DNA from: Chara braunii
Lineage: Eukaryota > Streptophyta > Charophyceae > Charales > Characeae
Assembly: GCA_003427395.1 (NCBI GenBank)
Contig: BFEA01000452.1
Coordinates: forward strand, 374,475 to 438,474
Length of the DNA stretch: 64,000 bases
Direction: 5' to 3'
Each line of letters begins with the position of its first letter. Position 1 is the stretch's first letter. Position numbers and translations under genes: made by a program. This document shows positions 55,255 through 64,000 of the stretch, in pieces. The notes under the pieces were generated by a model. It was not told the origin of the DNA and made no database searches. It saw only the letters and a list, made by a program, of their open reading frames with translations.

Positions 55255-55885
55255 AGATGAGTCATGTTGTGAGTGAGACTTGCTCAAACACATGCTTGAA
55301 GCCCATGAATGCAACCAAGAATGCAATGGAACATCATCATGTAAAAGTTGAATCATGCATGTGAGTGAGACTTGCTCAAAGATATGCTTGAAGTCCATGA
55401 ATGCAACCAAGAATGCAACGGAACATCATCATGTGAGAGTTGAGTCATGCATGTGAGTGAGACTTGCTCAAACACATGCTTGTAGCTCACAAATGCAACC
55501 AAGAATGCAACAGAACATCATCATGTGAGAGTTGAGTCATGCATGTGAGTGAGACTTGCTCAAACACATGCTTGAAGCTCATGAATGCAACCAAGAATGC
55601 AATGGAACATGAGAGTTGAGTCATGCATGTGAATGAGACTTGCTCAAACAAATGCTTGAAACCCATGAAGGCAACCAGGAATGCAATGGAACATTATCAT
55701 GTGAGAGTTGAGCCGTGCATGTGAGTGAGACTTGCTCAAACACATGCTTGAAGCTCATGAATGCAACCAAGAATGCAATGGAACATCATCATGTGAGAGT
55801 TGAGTCATGCACGTGAGTGAGACTTGCTCAAACACATGTTTGAGGCTCATGAATGCAACCAAGAATGAAACGGAATGTCACCATG
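55255..55885. repeat. Right-arm 92-bp satellite, variant 1 (about 7 units)
   Basis: GAGTGAGACTTGCTCAAACA, CATGCTTGAAGCTCATGAAT, GCAACCAAGAATGCAATGGA and ACATCATCATGTGAGAGTTG repeat every 91-92 bp. One unit near 55,610 is shortened by about 12 bp. Confidence 0.9.
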
Positions 55886-55929
55886 TGAGAAAATTGAGCA
55901 AAGTAGGTGAAAGGAACCATCCAAACACT

Positions 55930-56545
55930 AGAACAAGCATGGACAAGAGTTGCGATTTGCTCCCAAGTAAAGAGATGGAGAGAAAGAGAGACAAGAGTGA
56001 GTGAAACTCTCTCAAATGCAGGAAATCAAAAAAGGGGAAGTAACGCTTCATATGGGAGTGGAAAAATGACTTAAACAAGAGGTAATCATCATCAAAATAT
56101 TAAATTAAGCATAGACAAGAGTTGCGATTTGCTCCTAAGTGAAGAAGTGGAGAGAAAGTGAGAAAAGAGTGAGTGAAACTCACTCAAATGCATGAAATCA
56201 CAAGGGGGGAAGTGACGCTTCACATAGGATTTGGGCAAATGGACTAAACAAGAAGTAATCACCATCATGACACTAGATTAAGCAAACACAAGAGTTGCGA
56301 TTTGCTCCTAAGTGACGAAGTGGACAGAAAGTGAGAAAAAAGCGAGTGAAATCCATTTAAATGCATGAAATCACAAGGGGGGAAGTGACGCTTCACATGA
56401 GAGTGGGGAAATGAACTAAACAAGAGGTAATCATCATCAAAACAATAGATTAAGCAAACACAAGAGTTGCAATTTGCTCCTAAGTGAGGAAATGGAGAGA
56501 AAGGGAGAGAAGAGTGAGTGAAACTCACTCAAATGTATAAAATCA
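55930..56545. repeat. Right-arm 171-bp satellite, four units
   Basis: TGAGTGAAACTCACTCAAATGC with CATGAAATCACAAGGGGGG recurs near 56,010, 56,180, 56,355 and 56,530. Confidence 0.85.
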
Positions 56546-56659
56546 TAAAGGAGAAAGTGGTGATTCACATGAGAGTGAAGAACAAGCCCATGAGGAGATG
56601 ATTACTAGTGAGAAGACTCCCTACCATGTACTGCAAACTTAGGAAAGTTCCTAGGGAGA

Positions 56660-56772
56660 GAGAGAGAGAGAGAGGGTGAAGAAGAAGAGAGTGGGATATG
56701 GATGGCAGATTATTGGGAGAGTAGGAGAAGGAAGGGGAGGGGAGAAAGAAGAAGAAGAAGAAGAAGAATAGG

Positions 56773-56817
<45 letters not shown>

Positions 56818-56890
56818 AGGAGAGAAGAAAGATAAGGGAGGAAGGAGAGGAAAGAGAAGAAGAAGAAAAAGAAGAAGAAGAAGAATTTTC
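56660..56890. repeat. GA/GAA microsatellite and A run
   Basis: A GA run at 56,658-56,675, GAA triplets and a run of A at 56,775-56,812, then GAA/GGA triplets. Frames rich in Lys, Glu and Arg or in Phe come from this repeat. Confidence 0.9.
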
Positions 56891-59800
56891 TCCTTTCCAC
56901 TCACCTCCTTAGTGTCTTTGAGATGAAGCACCAACCTTGATGAAGCTTCTCCCTTCTTTGCACAAGTATCACCTTGGCTATGACTTTCTCCTTCCTCAAA
57001 ACCTTCTCTCCTTCCTCCTTTAACCTTACCCAAGTTATGACAAACTTCTGTCACTATGACTATGGAGTCCTCCCCTCTAGGAGGACTAATGAGACTCCCT
57101 CTAGCCTCCCCCTCTTCCTCCCAGCGTGGGGGCTATGGCAGATCACCTCCCTAGGCCAGCCTCACTACCACCAACCTCTAGAAATCCTTCCCCTAGCTCA
57201 CTCTTCTAAGCTCCCAAATTAGTGGGGTTCCCCTCTTCTCTCTCCAAGTGAGAAAAATGCTCCTGTGAGTTCACTTGGGTAGCATGGGCACTCCTCATGC
57301 AAATGTGAGTGCGACGGACTGAATCCTCAGCTTATGTAGGCCGAAACCAGCACTCCTGCCAGCCCATGGGTCTCCCCATGTGCCTTGAGGTGAACCGAGG
57401 TACCCCCAAGGCAAAATTCCACCACTAGGTTCTTTTGGAGGTACCCGGGCCTTATTTTGGCCAAGTACATGCATTCCGAGCGGTTGGTACCAACTTGGAT
57501 TGCCTCTTGGCCTCCTGCAGCCTCTTTTTCATTTTCAAAATGTTGCCCCCTTGAGTCCTAATGCCCAAGGGACAACCTCACTTGAGAGAAAAAAAACTAG
57601 TGGATTTTTTTTCTCAATTTTTTCAGTTTCTACCCCATTTTTGGTAGGCCGAGGTATTTTTTCTTGCCTCGGTGCTATTTCGGCGTTGGATCTGGCTGAG
57701 ATCCAGGACCAATAATATTTCGTGCCATCCCCAAGCAGTCCTTGCTTTAAATTTGAGCCCCTAAGTCCATTTATTTAATTTTTGGTGCATATGGTCATCC
57801 GTTTGGGCCAAATGCACAATTCTGTTTTTTCCTCTCTTTTGTTTCTTTCCATTTTTGACTGCCAACTCATTCCGGAGTTGGCCGTTTGATTAGGCCTCCC
57901 AAAAAACGGCCACATTCCCTCCTCCATAGATCAAAATCTCAGATTCATGGCCCAAAAGAAAACCGGTCATTTTTCCTTTGCATTTTTTTTTTCTTGCCTT
58001 TTTAATTATGATTTTGTGGAGATATCGCCCCAAGGGACATATCTCTGCGTTCCAGATTGCCCTCCTTGAATCTTGGAGGGATGAGGTCACAGTAGGGACC
58101 TGGCTGTCCCTACTGTGCAGGTCCCAATAGGCCGACACATTCTTCTGCACTCTTTTCTCCCCCTTTGTCTCATTCTCCCTCTATTTTCTCCCATTTTTCT
58201 TTTCTTTTCTTGTATTTCTGATGTGACAAGTGTCAAGTGGCTGTTGAGCCTTTTTCTAGGCCATAGATCTTCATCTATGGCCAGATTCAGACTCAACAAT
58301 TGGCCATTATATCTCTGATCACAATAATGAAGCCCCGACATTCAAGGAGGCTTCATATTGCCTCCATTAGTCTTAATTTTGGACCCCCTTTGCTCCATTT
58401 TTTTTTTGACAGCCTTTTCCCCATGTTGAGCCCCTAGGGGCTCTATTTTCTCATGCCTAGCTAGTCCAGAATACCCCGGACTGCTTAGCAACCCCTCTAT
58501 CATCATTATTTTGTTTTTCTTTCTCTCTCGGCTCTTCCACTTTATTTCACTAGTGCTTGTACTAGTGGTACTAATATTCTCCACCGTCTAGATTTTGATT
58601 TCGGCGGTGCCATTTGCTTTGTGCGGCCATTCCTCATGTTGACTCATGGTTACCTTGGGACGACTCAAGTCCCCGCCACTCCCGCCCTACTAGTTCCATT
58701 TATTTTTTTTGTCCCGCAGGTAGTCCCGCCGTTAGTCCCGCCGACGCGTGTCCCATTTTTCGACTACTTTTATTTGGTCTCACTTAGTCCCCATCAACGT
58801 CCCGGATGATATCCCATTTTTTTATTTATTTTGGGGCTCCTTGTTCTTGGTGGTTCCAATATCCCTTCCCCAAGTGCCTCATGTGTGCTGATTATTCTTG
58901 GTCGTGAGACCTCATCTCACGGTTGCCGTTTACCGTTTTTATTCGCCCCATGCCGAAATCACTCTTTTCTAGTCTTTTGGGTTTGCCATGGCTCATTTTC
59001 CCTTAGCCTAGGCATCCTTATGCAGTCCGATTTCTCTCGGACTGCAAGTATGATAATTTTCCTAGTCCCATAGCCCCACAACTTGCCCCATGTGGAAAAA
59101 AAAATTCTCACGTGCATCTGGGTTTAATATTGGTTTCAGATGCACCTAAAACATGTGTTTTCCCTTCCCCATGCAGTCCTTTGTAACTCGGACTGCAATA
59201 GGGGTCAATTTCCTAGTCCCATTGCCCCATAACTAGCCCAAAACCGAAGGAAAAAGAAACGGTCAACTTTCAAGTGCATCCGGACTCAATTTTGGCTCCG
59301 GATGCACTTAAAACATGTGTTTCTCCTCCCCCATGTAATCCATTGTATTTCGGTTGCATGGGGCCTTGATTTTTCTTGATTTTTTTTTAATTTTTTCTGC
59401 AAAATCAAGAGAAAATCAAAGTCCTTTGCAACCGCCATATTCCAGAATGTATCTGGTCACGGATGTATCTCCCCAAGTGACCGTTTTTTACAGTTAAGAT
59501 CTTTTTCTCTTCTCTTTTCTTTTTCCTTTTCTTTTCTTTTCTTTTTCCTCCTTTTTTGGACAGTAGGGACCTGCCAGTCCCTACTTGTGGCAGTCCCTAC
59601 TGACGGCCAACTCACTCACTCCCTCTCACCCGTTTTGTCTTATTCTCCCACGTTTTTCTTTTATTTTCTTTCTTTTTCTAGCATGCCAATTGTCAAGTGG
59701 CCGTTAAGGCCTTTTTCTAGGCCCTTCCTCTTAGTTTTGGCCCTCCCTATGCCCATTGTGCAGTCCGTTACATCTCGGATTGCAATAATGGCTTTCTCAT

Positions 59801-60784
59801 GCCCATGAAAGTTTTATTTTACCTCTATTTCTCTCACCCAGTAGCCCCTCCTACTCCGATTTTCTCTCGAAGGCCTATTTTTCACATGGAGTCTCTTTTG
59901 ATTTTTTTTTCTTGAGGGAGGCTGATCCAACATTTTTCTAATTGCTCCCATGCCCCCCACTTCCTGATTCTTTCCTTTTTCTTTTCCTTTTTGACCTTCC
60001 CGTTTGTTACCACTAGTGATGCTAATATTTTTGACCGTCAAGATCTCGATCTTAACGGCGCATCTTGTTTTAATTGTTTTCTCCTTGTGTCGCTCCGCCA
60101 TTTCTCTTGAGACCTTCTCATGTCCCCGCCACTTGTCTTGTCGGTGGTCCCCGATGCTTTGTCCCGCCAGTGGTCCCCGACACTTTATCCCGCCGGTGGT
60201 CCCCGACACTTTGTCCCGTCAACGGTCCCTGACATATTTTATCCTGGACACCATTATTTTTACTTAGTCCCATGTGGTCCCTGGTGCCTTTCCTCAAGCT
60301 GTCCCATGTTCTTTTGGCGCCTACCGCCCTACGACGACCTCTTTCCCTTGCCTTTCTCGGGCCTTGCGTGCGCCGGATTCTTCGGCCGCGAGGCCTCCAA
60401 TCAGTGGTTTCCGCTTATTGTCATAAGCGGCCCCCATGTTGAGCCCTTATCTTTTAGCGTCCTGCGGCCACCAAGTCGTCCACCCCTTGGCTTTCCTATT
60501 CTCTTGTTGCTTGTCACGCCGCATTTGCGAAGTTATTGACCCTTTGGCCTTAGTCATGCTGAATTCCAATGACCCTCCTAGCCTCATGCTATGTTCCTAT
60601 GCGCCCATGTCCTGGCGCTTACTTGCTTGCCGTCGCCGGTTCTTTCCCCCTGTAGTTCTCAACCCAGGGTATCATTCCTCCCGGCGGCCTAATCCTTTGT
60701 CTTTTCTCTCTTTCTAGCCTCCTTACTCCAGATTTATCTGTCCTGCACAGCTTGGCTATATACAAACTCTCGAGTGTCGGGATG

Positions 60785-61461
60785 TTATTCGGGACCCATC
60801 GGTCCTGACACCGGGTCAATATGTTCCAAGGGCCAGACCGCAAAATTGAAGGGGTTTTGACAAAGCATGACACTGTAGAGCCGGCGACGCCGAAACTCCG
60901 CACCAGAACGACGAACATAGATCACTTCAAGGACGCTTAGAGGGGATATGAATGATGACATAGAGGGGATATGAATGATGACATAGATCACTTCAAGGGT
61001 TCTTGCAAACATTGATGCGACGAGTGCATAGTCCGACCTATGTAAAGACGCTTAGAGGGGATATGAATGATGACATAGATCACTTCCTGGACAGAAAGAG
61101 GGTCCATACCTAGTTGCAGTGCGTATTGATCAATGCCTCTCAGTTGCAATTTGAAACACTCTATTTGAATCGTCATGTTAAGTTGTTGTAACTGCCTCTT
61201 GCTCCAAGTGCCTGCAGAGTTGAGGTCAGTATTCCAGCGAAGGTGTCGAATCCAATCAATGGGACGTGTGGAATCGGCGTGTAGATGAGGTTGGGAGGAA
61301 AAAGCAGAGGAGAGTCGATGATTATTGTGAGAAACCATACCTAAAGTAGTGTCGACAGAAAATCTCATTTGAATTCTCTGATCCACCGTGTCTAAAGGAG
61401 TGTCAGTAGGAAATCTACCGAGGATTTCGTGACCTATGTTGCCTGGAACTACCCCTACCAT
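60785..61461 (-). pseudogene. GIY-YIG endonuclease fragment of Penelope type, internally triplicated
   Basis: Reading on the minus strand: QLNMTIQIECFKLQLRGIDQ, YALQLGMDPLSVQEVIYVII, then HIPSKRLYIGRTMHSS. IYV-(10)-YIGRT is the GIY-YIG motif. The following segment repeats: EVIYVIIHIPS returns after LQEPLK and FARTL, and a third shortened EVIYV follows LSPLSVLE. The reading then goes RRSGAEFRRRRLYSVMLCQN and PFNFAVWPLEHIDP, which fits the end of such a domain. GIY-YIG nucleases nick target DNA for Penelope-like elements. The repeated blocks (60,930-61,095) destroy the fold. The frame runs into the right arm within 25 bp. The RT belonging to this fragment is absent. Confidence 0.6.
60930..61095. 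repeat. Short tandem duplication inside the GIY-YIG segment
   Basis: TTAGAGGGGATATGAATGAT, then GACATAGATCACTTC, occurs in full at 60,962 and 61,050 and in part at 60,938. These are direct repeats of about 25-40 bp, with one larger step of about 88 bp. Confidence 0.8.
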
Positions 61462-61599
61462 GCCATTAGTAGGAAACTTCCCTAGAATCCCACTGATTAA
61501 TCCTTTGTATTGAATTCATTTGTTTAAACAAGTGGGACCCGACAGGCTACGCCTGCAGGAAACACTCCTTCCTCTTGACGATTCCCTACCCAAAAGCAA

Positions 61600-62840
61600 C
61601 GGTGTCTCTTCCCATGTCCCAATGAGAGAGTCATTATTTTGCACACAACAGTGGTGCATCTTCTCATGTTCTGACGGGAGATTCATCACATTTTGGCAAA
61701 GGCAAAAAAACAAAACTAGTATGTCTTGTAGCAGGGGAATAATAGTGTGTGCATGTCCTAACCCCTGCAGATGTTCTGAGTGGAGATTCATTCCTATTTT
61801 GCACACCTGGTGAGTGCTGGAGCCAAGGTCCAACGTGGGCATCCTCCCATGTTCCAGCGATGAGATTCATTCCGATTTGGCTAATTTGGTGGGCGACAGA
61901 GCCAAGGGTCAGCGAACCCTGCCGCCCCCAAGTAAAGAATCATAGTGTGAGCATGTCGTAACTCCCGTACTCACGAGGCTACCCTTAAAAAAAAAAAACA
62001 GCCGTGTACCTTCCTGCGCACTACCAAAAAGAGGGGGGGGGGGGGTACCTCCCCAAGAGGGAGAAAGAAACAGCGGTGCATCTTCCCGTGTTCTAGCAGG
62101 AGATTCATTCTTATTTTGCACATTTGGTGAGAGCTGGATCCAAGGCTCAATGCACCCTGCTGCCCCCAAGTAAACAACCTGCGCTTCAAAAAGAGCCTAG
62201 CTCAGTGCATACACCCATGAACTGTTGAAAATACAGACCCGTGTTCGAATCCAGATGGTGATGGAACCTGTTGATGAGTAAAAGTTGTGAAACCAACTGT
62301 TTCTGAATTGCCTGGGGGGTCAGCTTAATGATTATATCTACAGGTCGTCGTCCTTTTTTTTTTATAAAAAAAATCACAGTGTGAGAATGGCCTAACCCCC
62401 GGGTCGTGGTCCCACTAGCGAAGGGGATAGGATATAAATCTTGAATCTGGCTATGTTTTATGCAGAGATACAGAAAAGCAGTTCTATCTCAGTTCCCTGT
62501 TCCCGTCCTCAAACACAACCAGATTCAGACATTCAATTCGATGCTCTTTGTTGATGGGACCACGGCACCGGTGTACCTTCCCAAGTACAACTAAAAAGGC
62601 AAAAATAAGGAAAAAAAAAAGTGTCTCGAAAAAAAAAATAGCGGTGTATCTTCTCAGTGTCTCGTGCAACATTCATCCTCATTTTGCACACTCGGTGAGT
62701 GTTGGAGCCAAAACCCAATGGGTTACAGAAAGAAGGGAAAAAAAAACAGCGGTGCATCTTTCCAGTTTCTAGGGAGAAATTCGTAGTATTTCATACTCAT
62801 TTTGCACATTTGGTGAGTGTTGGAGCCCGATGTTATACAC
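61600..62840. repeat. Dispersed 75-bp motif, six or seven copies
   Basis: The motif contains CAGCGGTGCATCTTC, GTTCTAGCGGGAGATTCATT, ATTTTGCACATTTGGTGAG and TGCTGGAGCCAAGG. Copies or halves lie near 61,605, 61,655, 61,770, 61,845, 62,070, 62,635 and 62,745, all in the same orientation, separated by A-rich runs and other sequence. GTGTGAGCATGTCGTAAC recurs near 61,745, 61,945 and 62,375. No gene is supported here. Confidence 0.65.
62188..62374 (+). mobile_element. tRNA-derived SINE candidate
   Basis: TAGCTCAGTGC at 62,198-62,208 fits a pol III A box and GTTCGAATC at 62,243-62,251 fits a B box, 35 bp apart as in a tRNA. The stems do not pair as a functional tRNA should, so it is tRNA-derived. 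An unrelated body follows, ending in a run of ten T and then A-rich sequence near 62,374. Target duplication was not found. Confidence 0.45.
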
Positions 62841-63069
62841 GGGCTGACAACAAAGCGGTTTCATATCCCGACGACGAACTGGGGCTAGGTCCTCCTTACA
62901 CGAATTAAGCGATATTGACCGTAGATAGCAAAGATTAACGACCAGAATCTCGTAATCCGTGCAAGTGGGACCTTGGCCCTGGTGTGTACTTGTATTCGAA
63001 CGTCACTCCTAAGAGGACAGGATAGCAGTCCCATATCCTTTAATTTGTTCTTTTTTTTTTGTTTTTGCT

Positions 63070-63205
63070 TACAGCAAAACAGTTCGGTATATTTTGTGTT
63101 TTGCGCTGACAGCAAAGTTGTTCTGTATGTTTTGTCTTTTGTGCTCGCTGCAAAGCAGTTTCGTATATTTTGTCTTTTGTGCTCACTGCAAAGCAGTTCG
63201 GGATG
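63070..63205. repeat. About 48-bp tandem repeat, three units
   Basis: GCAAAGCAGTTTCGTATATT, then TTGTCTTTTGTGCTCACT, is repeated with small changes from 63,073 to 63,200. Confidence 0.8.
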
Positions 63206-63914
63206 CGCGCGAGGATTCAACTCCATGACAGATTCCTCTTTTCCCCGCCCGCTTGCATTTCTTCGTCCCTTGCACCGTGTTCCACCGGTTCCCCCTTGGC
63301 CGCTGTCCGTTACCGGTCCCACGCGGAGCCGCCTGGTTTCTGTTGGGCCCCATGCGAGGACTGCTGTTTGCTTTAGTAGTATAGGGAGGTAATGTCTATT
63401 TTTTTGAAATTTTTCATTTTTTGGTAAGAGAATAGACGAAGAGGTGTACGGAAAGGCAGGGTCTTAGGCCCGGCGGTCAGTTTGGGAACTGATCCTGCTG
63501 TCGTCCTGTTCGTATGGTATTCACCATTAGCAGTGCGCGAACAAAACGTTGGTTCATGCATCGGTGAGTGTGTCATGACCCAGTGTGATCTAGTGTGATC
63601 CTAGTACTCATAGCCTTGCACCGACAAACCAACAGTGTCAGCTCAACAAAAGCAAGCCAACCTATAGGCTTCTATTAATATGTGAGGATTACACGAAAGA
63701 CTGCGATGCGAAGATGTGAGATGGGCATGGGGGCTGCCACCCGGGTTTGGCTAACCTTAGGTGGGCCGTAACTATACCCACTACACGGGAAAAAAGTTAT
63801 AACCTGTGCCTTTGCGGTGACTGCCACCACAATCCTTATGTGCACAATACCTTATACAATAACAAAACCATAGCACCAAGCAACGTACCAGATCAAACAC
63901 CTAACAGGACTAGT
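63206..63914. other. No gene seen
   Basis: Frames are short; the longest (139 codons, 62,973-63,392) runs out of the tandem repeat and has no recognisable feature. Confidence 0.3.
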
Positions 63915-64000
63915 ATTGTTCGGCGTTCGGGACGGTACAAACGCCCGAATGCGAACGCCTGAACGTACAGGACCCCTTGGGGATGCGTTCGGTAGTTCGA
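63915..64000 (+). mobile_element. Partial second copy of the hAT-like element end (window edge)
   Basis: GAACGTACAGGACCCCTTGG followed by GATGCGTTCGGTAGTTCG matches GAACGTACGGGGCCCCTTCG and GAAGGCGTTCGGTCGTTCG near the left end of the 26,346 element. GTTCGG and CCGAA words precede it. It runs off the window. Confidence 0.5.

Larger units (their letters stand above)
50827..60825 (-). repeat. Right arm of the giant inverted repeat (about 10.0 kb)
   Basis: This is the reverse complement of 25,765-35,932, with the same order of blocks. Its outer end read inward is GTGTCAGGACCGATGGGTCC against GTGTTGGGACCGGTGAGTCC on the left. It lacks the hAT-like insertion. Satellite blocks differ in copy number (91-bp block about 25 against 23-24 units, 171-bp block four against three). 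A 20-base N gap lies at 52,055-52,074 in a (GA)n run. No transposase or other gene is seen. Confidence 0.9.

Noticed and set aside
62191-62265. Functional tRNA gene
   Set aside because: A and B boxes are present, but acceptor and T stems do not pair; better explained as a tRNA-derived SINE.

Overview
The window looks like repeat-rich nuclear DNA of a charophyte green alga, most likely Chara (Chara braunii type). The basis is that the broken Ty3/gypsy gag-pol proteins, the accessory ORF near 44 kb and the PIF/Harbinger fragments resemble proteins I associate with that genome. This is recognition from memory, not a search. I found no intact host gene, rRNA, functional tRNA or CRISPR array. Nearly every coding trace is a mobile-element fragment broken by in-frame stops and frameshifts.

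Layout. 1-4.5 kb: right end of one and three further GC-rich copies of a PIF/Harbinger-like DNA element, in alternating orientation. About 6-10.6 kb: a long LTR-like sequence holding an array of about 18 short hairpin motifs, ending at a primer-binding site for tRNA-Asp. 11.0-14.8 kb: gag, protease and the start of pol of a first Ty3/gypsy element; the protease region carries a fold-back insertion. 14.8-19.7 kb: gag and pol of a second Ty3/gypsy element, with the reverse-transcriptase core deleted but RNase H and integrase recognisable. 20.1-21.0 kb: an acidic ORF with two stops. 22.8-25.3 kb: a possible non-autonomous element with ATTCAACG palindromes, a CA microsatellite and a 61-bp minisatellite.

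The dominant structure is a giant inverted repeat. A left arm (about 25.77-35.93 kb) is matched in reverse by a right arm (about 50.83-60.83 kb). Corresponding landmarks lie on one anti-diagonal, with a 738-bp hAT-like insertion present only in the left arm. Each arm carries unique sequence, hairpin series and several satellite blocks, mostly of 91-92-bp and about 171-bp units. The 14.9-kb spacer holds a Penelope-like reverse transcriptase, a Josephin-like cysteine-protease region, an inverted copy of the long LTR, a RING-like exon, a retroelement accessory ORF, a CCHC gag fragment and an unrecognised broken gene. Just outside the right arm is a GIY-YIG endonuclease fragment of Penelope type with an internal triplication. 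The last 3 kb hold short dispersed repeats, a tRNA-derived SINE candidate and the beginning of a second hAT-like copy.

The genes do not form a working pathway. The window is a record of nested insertion, and the main open question is whether the 35-kb inverted-repeat structure is a giant fold-back or terminal-inverted-repeat element or two opposed insertions of a 10-kb unit.
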